Positions 32,187 through 40,816 of a DNA stretch of 64,000 nt are shown piece by piece. This stretch comes from Streptomyces sp. NBC_01244 (GTDB lineage: Bacteria; Actinomycetota; Actinomycetes; Streptomycetales; Streptomycetaceae). The stretch's first letter is position 1. Every line of letters begins with the position of its first letter. The notes under the pieces were generated by a model, which ran no database searches, had not been told where the DNA came from, and was given only the letters and a program-made list of their open reading frames with translations. The position numbers were made by a program, and so were the translations under genes. Where the stretch lies: contig NZ_CP108488.1 of assembly GCF_035987325.1 (NCBI RefSeq), forward strand, positions 1,240,001-1,304,000, read 5' to 3'.

Positions 32187-33059
32187 CTACAGTCCCGGCC
32201 GCCAGGGGAAGGGCAGAGGCAGATCCACGTTGCGGTCGGCGGGTGTGCCGGCGGTGGCGGGGCCGGACCAGAGCGCGTTGGAGGCGAGCTCACGGTGGAG
32301 TGCGGCGAGCGCGGGGCGCCCTCGGGTCAGGTCCGGGCTGACCGGGGCGTCGTGGTCCACCATCGTGCACAGGACGGAGAGTGTGCCGTCACCGTTGTCC
32401 AGGAGTTCGACCAGCCTGGCCTGGCACGGCCAGTCCATCACCGAGCACGTGCTGACCTCCCAGAATCCGCCCCCGTACCCTGCCGGGTCCGGCCGCGGGG
32501 TGACCTTGTTGACGTGCCGGTGTCCGTTCAACCACAAAACAACATTGGAAAACCGGTGCAGCAGCTCGATCAGTTCGTCCGCGCTCACGAGGGGCAGGGG
32601 GCCCGAGGAGTCCGGCGCCATGGCCCGATGGTTCAGCAGCGTGTCGGGGCCGTGGTGGGAGAAGACTACGACCGGGTGGTCCTCGTTCCCGGTCCGGCGC
32701 TCGGCACCGTCGGCTCCCCGGTGGCGGGAGTGCACCTCGGCCAGGCGCCGTTCCAGCCAGCGCCCCTGTTCGGCGTCGAGGCAGCCGTCTGCCCCGCCCT
32801 GAACGCAGTTGGTGTCCAGGCAGATCATCCGGATGCCGCAGGACGGCTCGTCGTAGGCGTAGTACGCCGTGCCGTCCCGCACGTTGTCACGGGTGAAGCC
32901 ATGACCAGTAGGTCTGCCGGCGGCCTGGAGGTGCGCGGCTACGAATTCTCCCCGGGTGACGGCGCGCCGTGAGGGATCCGCCGTGACCGGGAGGGACCGG
33001 CCCGACAGGAAGGCCTCCGGGTGCTCGGCGAACAGCCGGGCCGCTTTGTCCCGGTCCAT
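32187..33059 (-). pseudogene. N-terminally truncated metallophosphoesterase (TIGR03767-like)
   Basis: An open frame of 290 codons from an internal ATG. It keeps the C-terminal half of a calcineurin-like phosphoesterase of the type with VVFSHHGPDTLLNHRA, LWLNGHRHVNKVTPRP and VSTCSVMDWPCQARLVEL. The N-terminal metal-binding D-x-H and GDxxD segments are absent: upstream of 33060 the sequence becomes the antisense of a LuxR C-terminus (33078-33167). It probably cannot assemble the metal site. The junction is a recombination or deletion scar. Confidence 0.7.
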
Positions 33060-33077
33060 CGACTCCGGCGGGTCGAC

Positions 33078-33167
33078 CGCTTTACGGCCGTCGAGCACAT
33101 CCTCACCAAGCTCGGCTTCACCTCCCGTGCCCACGTCTCCGCCTGGAACGTCCGCCAGGGCCGGTGA
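33078..33167 (+). pseudogene. Last 30 codons of a LuxR-family regulator
   Basis: The + strand reads FTAVEHILTKLGFTSRAHVS then AWNVRQGR and stops (TGA 33165-33167). This is closely similar to the end of the regulator at 40817-43165 (VEGHVDHVLTKLGLTSRAHV, AAWATRHGKS). Only the DNA-recognition helix region remains. It abuts the truncated phosphoesterase on the other strand. Confidence 0.75.
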
Positions 33168-33223
33168 AGGCGGCAACCCCGTCCGGGCCACCTGCCTGGT
33201 GACCGCTCGCGAGTGACCCCGGT

Positions 33224-33257
33224 GGGCCGGCCGGCACTCCCGAGTGCCGGCCGGCCC
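33224..33257. terminator. Strong hairpin terminator
   Basis: A 16-bp perfect stem, GGGCCGGCCGGCACTC, with a CC loop. It lies between the LuxR remnant (+) and the ricin-lectin remnant (-) and may serve both. Confidence 0.7.
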
Positions 33258-33264
33258 CTGCCCA

Positions 33265-33501
33265 TCAGGACATGGTCCACCGCTGGAGGGACGAGCCGGT
33301 GTCCGGTTGTTGGGTCACCAGCGAGCCGGCGGTCGTGGAGGCGGTTGTGAGCAACAGTCCGCTACGAACCGACGCGACGGAGTAGGTGCCGCCGTGGCAG
33401 GTCCACTGGATCACCTCGACGCCCACCGCCGTGGAACCACCGCTGATGTCGGCGCACAGTCCGGATTCGGCGTTGACGATCTCGTAGGAACCCCGGCGGA
33501 G
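33265..33501 (-). pseudogene. C-terminal fragment of a ricin-type lectin module
   Basis: The minus strand encodes YEIVNAESGLCADISGGSTA, VGVEVIQWTCHGG and SSLQRWTMS before a stop. This is one and a half repeats of a beta-trefoil carbohydrate-binding module (QxW-type). The catalytic part it once belonged to is absent: at about 33502 the sequence changes to a plus-strand PKD protein fragment. Confidence 0.65.
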
Positions 33502-34776
33502 GCACGTCGTACACCTGGGACTTCGACGGCGACGGGGCCTACGACGACGCAACCGGCGTCAACCCGGTATTCAACCGCGTCGGCCAGGACGGTACGTACA
33601 CCGCGCGTCTGCGGGTCGGCAACGCGGCGGGCGCGGACACGGACACGGACACAGCGACCGTGACCGTCACCAATGTCGCGCCCGAGATCACCTTCACCGT
33701 CGCCGGGCCGCGGGAAGAGGGCGGCACGCTCACGGTCAGTGGTACGGTCACCGACCCGGGCTGGCTCGACCCGCTCACCGCCACCATCGATCCCGGTGAC
33801 GGCAAGCCCGTACCCCTGCCGGGACAGTCGGAGAACAACCGGCCGGACTCCACCCTCACGTTGAGCAGGCAGGTCGCCTTCGGCGACGACGACACCACGA
33901 CCTGGGACTGGGGCGACGGCTCGCCGCACACCGCGACCACCTCCCTGGTCAACCCGCCGAACCCCGACCCGGACCGCAGTCCGAGCGTTCAGTCGCGCGA
34001 TGTGACGGACACACAGGCACGCCTATGACAAGCCGTGCCTGTAAGGCCTCTCCTTCATCGCACACGACGACGGGGGCACCGGATCCGACCGGATACCGCT
34101 CGTCGTCCAGGGCAACGCGCCGCTGTCCCTCCTGGCCGACGTCTGGTACGTCAAGTACCTGACCGGGGACCTCACCGGGCTCGGCAAGGAACGGCTCGAC
34201 TGCTATCTGAGGATCGTCGAGCACTCGAGCGCGGTCTTCTCGGAGGTCGTCGGCATGTCCACACAGCAGAAGGCGGCAAGCACCCTCTTCCTTACTCTGC
34301 TGAACCCGAAGCGCGCCTTCGACCGTCAGCTTCTCGGGGCCTGGCTGAACTTCGCCAACGGTGCTTTCGACGCGGGCGAGCTGGTCGACACCGATGGTGA
34401 CCTGAAGGCCCACACCCCGTTCCTGCAAGCGGTGCAGAACGCCGAGAAAACGCCGCCGCTGTCCGTGCCGCCTTCGCGACCGGCCTCTCCGTTCCCGTCC
34501 GCGCCGGGTTTCCTCACCGAGGACAACGACGGGCGGACGGTGACGCTCACGGTGGGAGGGATGGTGCCGCTGCGACTGGACGGTCGCCTGCGGTGGGCGA
34601 ACCCCACGGCCGACGGGTCCGCGGTCACGCTGGTAGCCGTCGCCTACAAGTCCGATGCCGGATTCCGAGAGTGGGAGATCCACGCCGAGCGCGATGACGA
34701 GTGCGTTGTCAGCATCGTCGGCGTGAGTCGGCCGGGCCCGCGGACGTTCCGTGTCACCCTGCGTGTTGCCGGCTGA
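33502..34776 (+). pseudogene. Frameshifted fragment of a PKD-domain surface protein
   Basis: The frame begins mid-domain with YTWDFDGDGAYDDATGVNPV and RVGQDGTYTARLRV, typical PKD repeats. It continues through ITFTVAGPREEGGTLTVSG and DVTDTQA, then changes frame near 34020 (with a TAA between) and resumes as FIAHDDGGTGSDRIPLVVQG and AAWLNFANGAFDAGELVDTD-like text. It lacks an N-terminus and signal peptide. The last ~70 codons (MVPLRLDGRLRWANPTADGS .. FRVTLRVAG) differ from the usual ending and may be fused from another gene. Probably not functional. Confidence 0.7.
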
Positions 34777-34790
34777 CCGTTCAGGGGTGC

Positions 34791-35939
34791 TCAGCCGCGT
34801 GTCCATTGCTGGCCGGTACCGCCATTGCAATTCTGTAGCTCGGTCTTCGCGCCGCTGCTTGTGGACGCTCCGACAACACCCAGGCACAGCCCGGACGGGA
34901 CGCCACGGAGGGTGCCGTCGGATCTGAAGGACCACTGCTGGTTGGTGTTGCCGGTGCAGTCCCATGTGGTGACCCCGGTGCCTTGGGTGGTGCCCTGTCC
35001 TGAGGTGCTGAGGCACTGGCCGTTGGCGGTGAGCTGGCCACCCGGGTAAGCCGTCCACTGCTGGTTGGTTCCGGAGCCGCATGAATAGATGGCCACCGGA
35101 TTGCCGTTGACTGTGCTGGAGCCGGAGTTGTCCAAACATTTGCCGGACGCCTTCGAGATCAGCAGGGAGGTACTGGTACCTGCAAGGCCGCGGGTCACGC
35201 GCGCGCCGTTACCGACCGGTGTGACCTGGTACTGCGCCTTGCCGATGCAATCGCCCTGGTACTCGTCGTAGGCCTTGCTCGTGCCGGTCAGGCCTCCTGC
35301 GTCCGTGGAGGTGGGGCCGAGGAAGTCAACGTCGGTGCGGGGCATCATGGAGCAGCTGGGGATTTTCAGGTAGTACTCGACGAAGCCGCTCTCGTAACCC
35401 TTGAGGTTGCCGCTGCCGGACGCCAGCTTGTAGGTGCCGATGTGGGTCGATGTGCCAGTGACGCTGTCGGTGGCTGTCCCGGTCCAGGTGTTGGTGCCCG
35501 TACGGGCGACTTTGAGGTTGTACTTGTGGCCGTAGGCGGCGTTGAACTCCACCCCGCAGCTGACGCCGGATCCGCCGTCGGCACCACTGCTGCAGTTGGG
35601 GTCGGCTGTGGAGGTGCCGTCGCCGAAGACGGAGAAGACACCGCGCAGGCGCTCCTTCCCGTCCTTGTTGATGCGCGGCTGCAGCCCGATGTAAGCGCGG
35701 TTGTTCTGGAAGCTGTACATCTGCGCGAAGTAGAGGCCGCTCTGGTGGGCGGTGCCGCTGTGGACGGTGAGCGGGAAGGTGATGTTGGTCAGCCCCGAGG
35801 AGGGGACGTTCGGGATCGACCAGCCGATCGATACATTGCCTCCCTTGACCGCTGCGGTGGCCGGGTGAGACGCAAACAACAGAAGCCCGGCCGCGGCGAG
35901 AGCGGTCGGGGTGAAATGTCTCTTCATATGCTTGGGCAT
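34791..35939 (-). CDS. Secreted DUF3472-like protein with C-terminal ricin-type lectin
   Basis: 382 residues. The signal peptide is MPKHMKRHFTPTALAAAGLL up to HPATA. Residues about 30-250 resemble DUF3472 (YFAQMYSFQNNRAYIGLQPR, GVFSVFGDGTSTADPNC, GVSCGVEFNAAYGHKYNLKV, Cys-rich). The last ~125 residues are a ricin trefoil with three QQW repeats (GTNQQWTAYPGGQL, NTNQQWSFRSDGTL, GTGQQWTRG). DUF3472 has no established activity; here it is probably an extracellular glycan-binding or cleaving protein. Start ATG 35939 lacks a good ribosome site; the ATG at 35927 is an alternative. It lies 280 bp downstream of the 36220-37689 gene on the same strand. Confidence 0.78.
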   Translation of the reverse strand: MPKHMKRHFTPTALAAAGLLLFASHPATAAVKGGNVSIGWSIPNVPSSGLTNITFPLTVHSGTAHQSGLYFAQMYSFQNNRAYIGLQPRINKDGKERLRGVFSVFGDGTSTADPNCSSGADGGSGVSCGVEFNAAYGHKYNLKVARTGTNTWTGTATDSVTGTSTHIGTYKLASGSGNLKGYESGFVEYYLKIPSCSMMPRTDVDFLGPTSTDAGGLTGTSKAYDEYQGDCIGKAQYQVTPVGNGARVTRGLAGTSTSLLISKASGKCLDNSGSSTVNGNPVAIYSCGSGTNQQWTAYPGGQLTANGQCLSTSGQGTTQGTGVTTWDCTGNTNQQWSFRSDGTLRGVPSGLCLGVVGASTSSGAKTELQNCNGGTGQQWTRG

Positions 35940-36219
35940 GGTCCGTCCAGTCATGTGCAGGGTGGAAGCGGCCGGATGGAACCTGCCGACCGTCCGTGTG
36001 GGGGGATGCCGGTCTTCGGCCCTGCGGCTGGAGCCGCGAAGTGATGCCGGGCGCTTGACCGACGCGCCCCAGCGGCCGGAACCGCAGGGGTTCGGCACGG
36101 GCGATGTCGCGATGGGTCGCCCTGATGCCTCAGCTGGTCCAACGCAGTGCCCAGGACACCCACGACCGCAGACGGCCCGCTGGAGAACCAGCGGACCGTC
36201 GTCGCGGTGGAGGGTCCCG

Positions 36220-37689
36220 TCAGTAGGAGGCCTGGGTGACGTTGTACATGCCGTTGGTGCTGATGACTCTGGCGAGGTAGGCCCAGGCGGCGTGGTGGGA
36301 GACCCACTCTTCCCGGCCGGGGTAGTAGTCCTCGCCTGCGCTGGTGTAGGTGCGTCGGTCGGCGGACCTTTCCTGCATCTTCTGGACCTTGTTGAGGTGC
36401 TGGGCAGCCCAGGTGGCGCCCTTGACGCTGGCGAGGCCGTCTTCCTTGAAGCTGTCGGCGAAGACATCCATGGTGGCGAACTGCATGCGCCGGGAGGAGC
36501 CCCAGTCGTTGCCCATGGGGTAGTAGATGTCGCTGTTGTCACCCGGGGTGGTGTTGGTGCCGGCGTAGATCTTCCCGCCGGGGCTGTTGAACTTCTTGGT
36601 CGCCATCTTGGGGTCGGTGTAGGGCATGGTGCCGGCGGGGAAGTTCAGGTCGACGAGGGCGTCGTACATGCGGTCATAGCTGCGGCGTACCGCGTAGGGG
36701 GTGTCCTGCTTGGACAGGCCCAGGGTGAGCGCGCCGCTGAGGTTGATGGCGAACGACTCCATGTAGTCGGGGTGGACGATGTCGTGGTTGACGACGGTGC
36801 CGTCCTGGTTGACGTTGGAGCCCGCCATGCTGCCGAGCCTGAAGCCATTGATGGTCTTCCCGGCGTCCGCGCCGGTGCCGACGTCCGAGGGCCGGGAGTT
36901 GGCCTTGAGGGAGAGCGCGACGACCTGCTTCATCCACGTCTGCTTGTTGGCGTGGTCGGGCATCATGGATGCGGCCAGGGCGAGGACGGTGTTGTTCCAG
37001 GCGACTTCCTCGGCCTTGGTGTCGCCGGGGGAGGCGTAGGTGCCGTCGGCGTTGCGGTAGTAGCCGGGCTGGTAGGTGTTGTAGCGGTTGGCCTCGTACT
37101 CCACCATCTTGCGGACATTCTCGCGGTCCGTGGTGGACAGCTTGTCCCACATGAGCCAGCCGGCGGTGCCGGCGAAGGCCGTCCAGTGCGCGCTCTGCCA
37201 GTGGTCGCCCCAGCCGGTGCTGCCCAGGTTGACCTTGTGCCGGTAGGCCAGCGAGCTGATCAGCTTGACGGCCATCGCCTCTGCTGCCGCCTTCGTCACC
37301 CCGGTCTGGGTCGGGGAGTACACGCCCATGCTCAGCGCGGTCGCCAGACCGAATACCTGCGCGGCCCCCGGGCGGATGTTGTTCTCACCGGTGCCGCCGA
37401 AGTCCAGGTAGGCGCCCGTCTGCGCGTCGTAGTTCTTCGTGGTGTCCCACCAAGTGGTCACCGCGAACTTGTTGCTGTTGCGCAGGACCGTGACCACCTG
37501 GTTGGAGACGGCGTCGGTGGGCTGGGTCAGCGAGGAGAAATCGATCGGGACGACGCTACTGGTCGCTGCGCTGGCGGGACTGGCCAGGAGCACTGCGCTT
37601 GCGCCCGCCGGCAACGCCGTTGCGGCCAGGCACAGTCCGATGACGCCCAACGCGCCCCGGTTGATGTTGCGACGGCTGATTCCGGACAT
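36220..37689 (-). CDS. Secreted protein of unknown function, paralogue of the 2347-3747 product
   Basis: 489 residues. The N-terminus has a twin-arginine-like start (MSGISRRNINRGALGVIGLC) and a hydrophobic stretch to about residue 40. It has the same architecture as the protein at 2347: PIDFSSLT, GAYLDFGGTGENNIRPGAAQ, SMMPDHANKQTW, VNHDIVHPDYMESF, YYPMGNDWG. The family is not recognised, but the helical aromatic repeats suit an alpha/alpha-toroid hydrolase or lyase. Its promoter (37921-37950) is nearly identical to the ROK-controlled promoter of the sugar importer at 46128, so it likely produces or captures the sugar that importer takes up. The ATG is preceded by AAGGAGCC. Confidence 0.75.
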   Translation of the reverse strand: MSGISRRNINRGALGVIGLCLAATALPAGASAVLLASPASAATSSVVPIDFSSLTQPTDAVSNQVVTVLRNSNKFAVTTWWDTTKNYDAQTGAYLDFGGTGENNIRPGAAQVFGLATALSMGVYSPTQTGVTKAAAEAMAVKLISSLAYRHKVNLGSTGWGDHWQSAHWTAFAGTAGWLMWDKLSTTDRENVRKMVEYEANRYNTYQPGYYRNADGTYASPGDTKAEEVAWNNTVLALAASMMPDHANKQTWMKQVVALSLKANSRPSDVGTGADAGKTINGFRLGSMAGSNVNQDGTVVNHDIVHPDYMESFAINLSGALTLGLSKQDTPYAVRRSYDRMYDALVDLNFPAGTMPYTDPKMATKKFNSPGGKIYAGTNTTPGDNSDIYYPMGNDWGSSRRMQFATMDVFADSFKEDGLASVKGATWAAQHLNKVQKMQERSADRRTYTSAGEDYYPGREEWVSHHAAWAYLARVISTNGMYNVTQASY

Positions 37690-38510
37690 GGCGGCTCCTT
37701 GATGGGTGAGGCAGGGGTGTGGTGCAGGACCTTCCGGGGTGATGCGCCGGCGAGGGGAAGCCCGTTCGAGGGGCCGCCACCGATACGCGGCGGAGGGGCG
37801 GCGACCCCGTCGATGGTGGGGTACTGGACGTTCTCGGTGATCGGCATACCGGGGACCAGGGCCCGTTCCTGGTGGAGGGTCTGCCAGCCTTCGTGCGCTG
37901 CGGCTACTCCGGTGGCCAGGACTGTAAATCCAATTGTTTTATCTAGTCAACACCCCGGTAAAAAATGGCTGCATCAGCGACGAACAAGGGAGGGATCGCA
38001 CTTTGATGGAACCGTCCGCATGGCACAGGAAGACGGCCCACGGCCGCGCCGGTCAGGGCGGGAAGGCGGCCGCGGGCCGTCGCTCAGGGGCGCCGCCGTC
38101 AGACGGCGGGCGGTGGGGCTACCGAAACCCGGGCATCCGGGACCACGGCCGGACGTGCGGTTCGCCAGGGCTGTCGCCGGCCCCGAATGGAGGCCTCATC
38201 CTTCGCCTGATCCGTCGGCCCGTATGGACCAAGGAAAGCGAGAGGAGGGCGGAGACCCGCCACGACCGAGCAGGCCGAGCGACCTGACGGTGGTCGGGAG
38301 CATGAGGACGGTTCATGGCGACTCCCTGCGGTGAGGCCCCCTGTCCGACCTGAAGAACGGACCGGACATGTCCCACAGAAGCGCCTTGTCGCCAGCGGAA
38401 CAATAGGGGCCTGTACCTATTCATCCGCGACGGATCCGATGACTGCGTGGGAGCGGCCGAGGAGCTCGAGGCAATGAACTGATCACCGCCGGAAGCGGGA
38501 ACCCGGTGCT
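37690..38510. other. Gene-poor stretch with a duplicated regulator leader
   Basis: No intact gene is seen. 37921-37950 is a promoter/operator. To its right, the leader to about 38006 resembles the untranslated leader of the ROK regulator at 45875 (AGTCAAC.CCC.GGT, then CAGGGAGG-like ribosome site and ATG), as if a second ROK gene once started here. The coding part is gone; the remainder to 38510 is unassignable. Confidence 0.4.
37921..37950 (-). promoter_or_regulatory. Promoter with embedded ROK-type operator, twin of 45921-45950
   Basis: Read leftward, the site has TTGACT, an 18-bp spacer containing AAAACAATTGGATT, and TACAGT, a good -35/-10 pair facing the 36220-37689 gene. It differs from the site before the sugar ABC operon at only two of 30 positions. 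The AT-rich spacer is a quasi-palindrome centred on CAATTG, as expected for a ROK repressor. Confidence 0.7.
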
Positions 38511-38549
38511 ATGCTCGCCGATCGACGGGAGCTCCAACCCGACCGCGCG

Positions 38550-38690
38550 GGCGCCGATATGGCGTGGCGCGAACGTCCACCCCAGCGACGTGCACGGTCA
38601 TCCACGAGCGTGCAAGGTCGCCATTGCGGCTGGCGATGGCCTCGTAGACCGCCCGGTGCTGTTCCAAGATGCGGGTCACCCACGCCCTCC
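38550..38690 (-). pseudogene. Remnant of a GntR-family regulator (FCD domain)
   Basis: The minus strand reads VTRILEQHRAVYEAIASRNG then DLARSWMTVHVAGV, the typical late helices of a FadR-type (FCD) ligand domain. No helix-turn-helix part is found upstream, and the frame decays after VDVRATPYR. Confidence 0.6.
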
Positions 38691-38736
38691 CTTTGGGTCC
38701 GACTCAGCGACGCGGCGAGGCCTACGGAGAGCTCCA

Positions 38737-38849
38737 CCACCTCACCACTGTTCGCCCGCCCGGTCATCGCCATCGTGCCCGTCGCCATCCTGTCCGCGCT
38801 CATCGAGCGCACTGTCGTCTCCTACTTGTCGGCCGTATCCGTCAAGTAG
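38737..38849 (+). pseudogene. Remnant of MalG-type sugar permease before SBP2
   Basis: The + strand encodes LFARPVIAIVPVAILSALIE then RTVVSYLSAVSVK and stops (TAG 38847-38849), a degraded form of the permease C-terminus seen intact at 20326-21234 and decayed at 1917-2160. It lies 87 bp before SBP2. Confidence 0.7.
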
Positions 38850-38860
38850 CACCACGAGCT

Positions 38861-38894
38861 GCCCGCCTCCTCCACATCCGGCGGCGAGGCGGGC
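38861..38894 (+). terminator. Intercistronic hairpin between permease remnant and SBP2
   Basis: GCCCGCCTC pairs with GAGGCGGGC. The corresponding spacer before SBP1 (1817-1916, other strand) is homologous. In permease-SBP operons such a hairpin could set expression levels or act as a weak terminator. Confidence 0.4.
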
Positions 38895-38936
38895 AATTCT
38901 GCCGTCAGTTCCCGCACACAAGAAGGTGGTAACACC

Positions 38937-40211
38937 GTGCCGAGGCACCGCCATGTCCTGACAGCGGCCGCTACCGCTCTGGTCCTCTCCCTCTCCACGG
39001 CAAGCTGCGCCGACAAACACGTCGAAGGAGTCACCTTGCGGTTGGTGGTTGCCGACTACGAGGTGAGGGGCCAGTCCGACAACACCGAGCAGTACTGGAA
39101 CGATCTGATCACCGCGTTCGAGGCCGCACATCCCGACATCAAGGTCAAGGTGGACGTCGAGCCCTGGGACTACGTGGACGGCAAGGTCGCCGCCATGACC
39201 AAGGCGGGCCAAGCACCGGACCTGGCGCAGCTGAAGTCGTACGCCGACTTCGCAGAGCGAGGCGATCTCTACTCCGTCGACAGCCTGCTCTCCATCACCG
39301 TGCAGGCGAACTTCGTGCGCTCGTTCGCCGTCGCGGGAGAACACGACAAGACCCAGTACGGCATGCCGTTCACTGCCTCGACCCGGCTCCTCTTCTACAA
39401 CGAGGACCTGTTCACAAAAGCAGGCATCCCCAACCCCCCGAGGACCTGGGACCAGCTGAAGGCGGCGGCTCAGAAGCTGAACAGCCGCACCCGTGTCTCG
39501 TACCCGATAGCCGTGCCGCTGGGGCCCGAGGAGGCCCAGATCGAGACGATGGCCTGGATGCTGGGAGGCGAAGGCGGATACACCAGCTCCATCGGGTCGT
39601 ACACGATCAATTCGACGAACAACGTCAACAGCTTGAAATGGCTGAAGGAGAACCTCGTCACGGAGGGGCTCACCGGTCCCGTCCCGGTGAACAAGCTCAA
39701 CCGCAGGGACGCCTACGCGGCGTTCCTGCGTGGCGAGGCGGGCATGGTCAACGGGTATCCCTCCTTGCTGCAGGCCGCAAAGGCTGCAGGGATCAGAGTC
39801 GGCGTAGTACCTGTGCCGAGCCGCAGCGGCGAGAGCACCCCGGCCCCGGCGGCGGTCGACTGGATGATGGCGTTCAAGCGGAACGGACACCGCGAGGAAC
39901 TGGGCACGTTCCTCAACTTCGTCTTCAAGGACAAGAACGTAAAGGAATTCGCAACGCGCAACAATCTGCTGCCCGTCACCATGTCGGTGACCCAGCAGAT
40001 GAAAGCGGATGCCGGGCACGAAGACCTGGCGAGGTTCCTGGAGGAGCTGCCGACCTCGGAGCTGCCCCCCGTCGGCAAGAACTCATGGGCCGTGGTGAGC
40101 GACAGCATCAAGCGAAATATAGGCACCGCGATGACCTCCGGCGGCAGCCCCTCCACCGCCCTGGACGGGATAGCCAACGACGCCAAGAAGGCCGAGGGGC
40201 AACCGCGTTAG
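38937..40211 (+). CDS. Orphan sugar-type ABC solute-binding lipoprotein (SBP2)
   Basis: 424 residues, paralogue of SBP1 (545-1816). The N-termini are nearly the same (MPRHRHVLTAAATALVLSLS, lipobox STASC). Conserved blocks include YGMPFTASTRLLFYNEDLFT, VPLGPEEAQIETMAWMLGG and FATRNNLLPVTMSVTQQM. The GTG start follows AGAAGGTGG, again like SBP1. Its own permease is reduced to a tail (38737-38849) and its 3' end runs into a decayed ROK gene on the other strand. Because reading frame and lipobox are intact in both copies, selection may keep these binding proteins working with another permease. Confidence 0.85.
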   Translation: MPRHRHVLTAAATALVLSLSTASCADKHVEGVTLRLVVADYEVRGQSDNTEQYWNDLITAFEAAHPDIKVKVDVEPWDYVDGKVAAMTKAGQAPDLAQLKSYADFAERGDLYSVDSLLSITVQANFVRSFAVAGEHDKTQYGMPFTASTRLLFYNEDLFTKAGIPNPPRTWDQLKAAAQKLNSRTRVSYPIAVPLGPEEAQIETMAWMLGGEGGYTSSIGSYTINSTNNVNSLKWLKENLVTEGLTGPVPVNKLNRRDAYAAFLRGEAGMVNGYPSLLQAAKAAGIRVGVVPVPSRSGESTPAPAAVDWMMAFKRNGHREELGTFLNFVFKDKNVKEFATRNNLLPVTMSVTQQMKADAGHEDLARFLEELPTSELPPVGKNSWAVVSDSIKRNIGTAMTSGGSPSTALDGIANDAKKAEGQPR

Positions 40212-40359
40212 GCGACGGACGGCAATCGGACCCGAGGACGACTCGTCCGGCAGAGCGGTTCTCGCCCCTACGCCGGCACACTTCAGGCCCGAGGGAGATG
40301 GAGCTGAGCGGGATGGGAGAGCACCAGGCAACCACGTCGTAGACGTCGGTGTCAGGGGC

Positions 40360-40680
40360 GAGAGCAGCAAGGCACTGCGGGACGATGCCGCTGAAGGACG
40401 TACCACCGTGACTTCGGCCGCCCCGAGCAGAGTGACCACACGCCGCTCTGCAAGCACAGCGCCCGCCGGGTCGGCGACCGTCACAAAGAGCTCGTGGGGG
40501 CCGATGTCGACGCCCGTCACGTGCCCGCATTCCACGGGAACCGAGCGCGCCGCGGGGCGGCCGGCGCCGCTGTCCTCGGTTACCGGTAACTCCACCACCC
40601 CGGCATCCGCCAGCGCAGCCAGCGCTCGGAACACCGCGGGCCTGGACACACCGGCACCTCGACTAGGCCGCCGCGATCAT
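40360..40680 (-). pseudogene. N-terminal remnant of a ROK-family regulator
   Basis: The minus strand reads SRPAVFRALAALADAGVVEL, PVTEDSGAGRPAARSVPVEC, GHVTGVDIGPHELFVTVADP, closely like residues 45-115 of ROK1 (SRPAVSRALTALADIGVLEF, VTEDSGVGRPA, GHVAGIDIGPHKLLVTLADL). The frame then fails and the sugar-binding domain is missing. Its position beside SBP2 mirrors ROK1 in the SBP1 neighbourhood, so a larger block (SBP, permease, ROK) was duplicated. Confidence 0.8.
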
Positions 40681-40816
40681 GAGTTTCAGCGCCCTGCGCC
40701 ACCATCAAATCGGGCATAAACATTATATCCACACCTAGGACAACACACCAGCAGCGGCCGGCCACCGGGCCGAGCACCTTTTGACGTTCCTCCAGGGCCG
40801 ACCTACCGTTCCGAAT

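Noticed and set aside
32187..33191. Phosphoesterase frame extended to 33191 as an intact gene
   Set aside because: The added part is antisense to a LuxR C-terminal remnant, and the N-terminal metal-binding motifs are missing.
35911..38334. 807-codon plus-strand frame over the secreted-protein gene
   Set aside because: Antisense to well-supported genes on the minus strand, with no domain or ribosome site.
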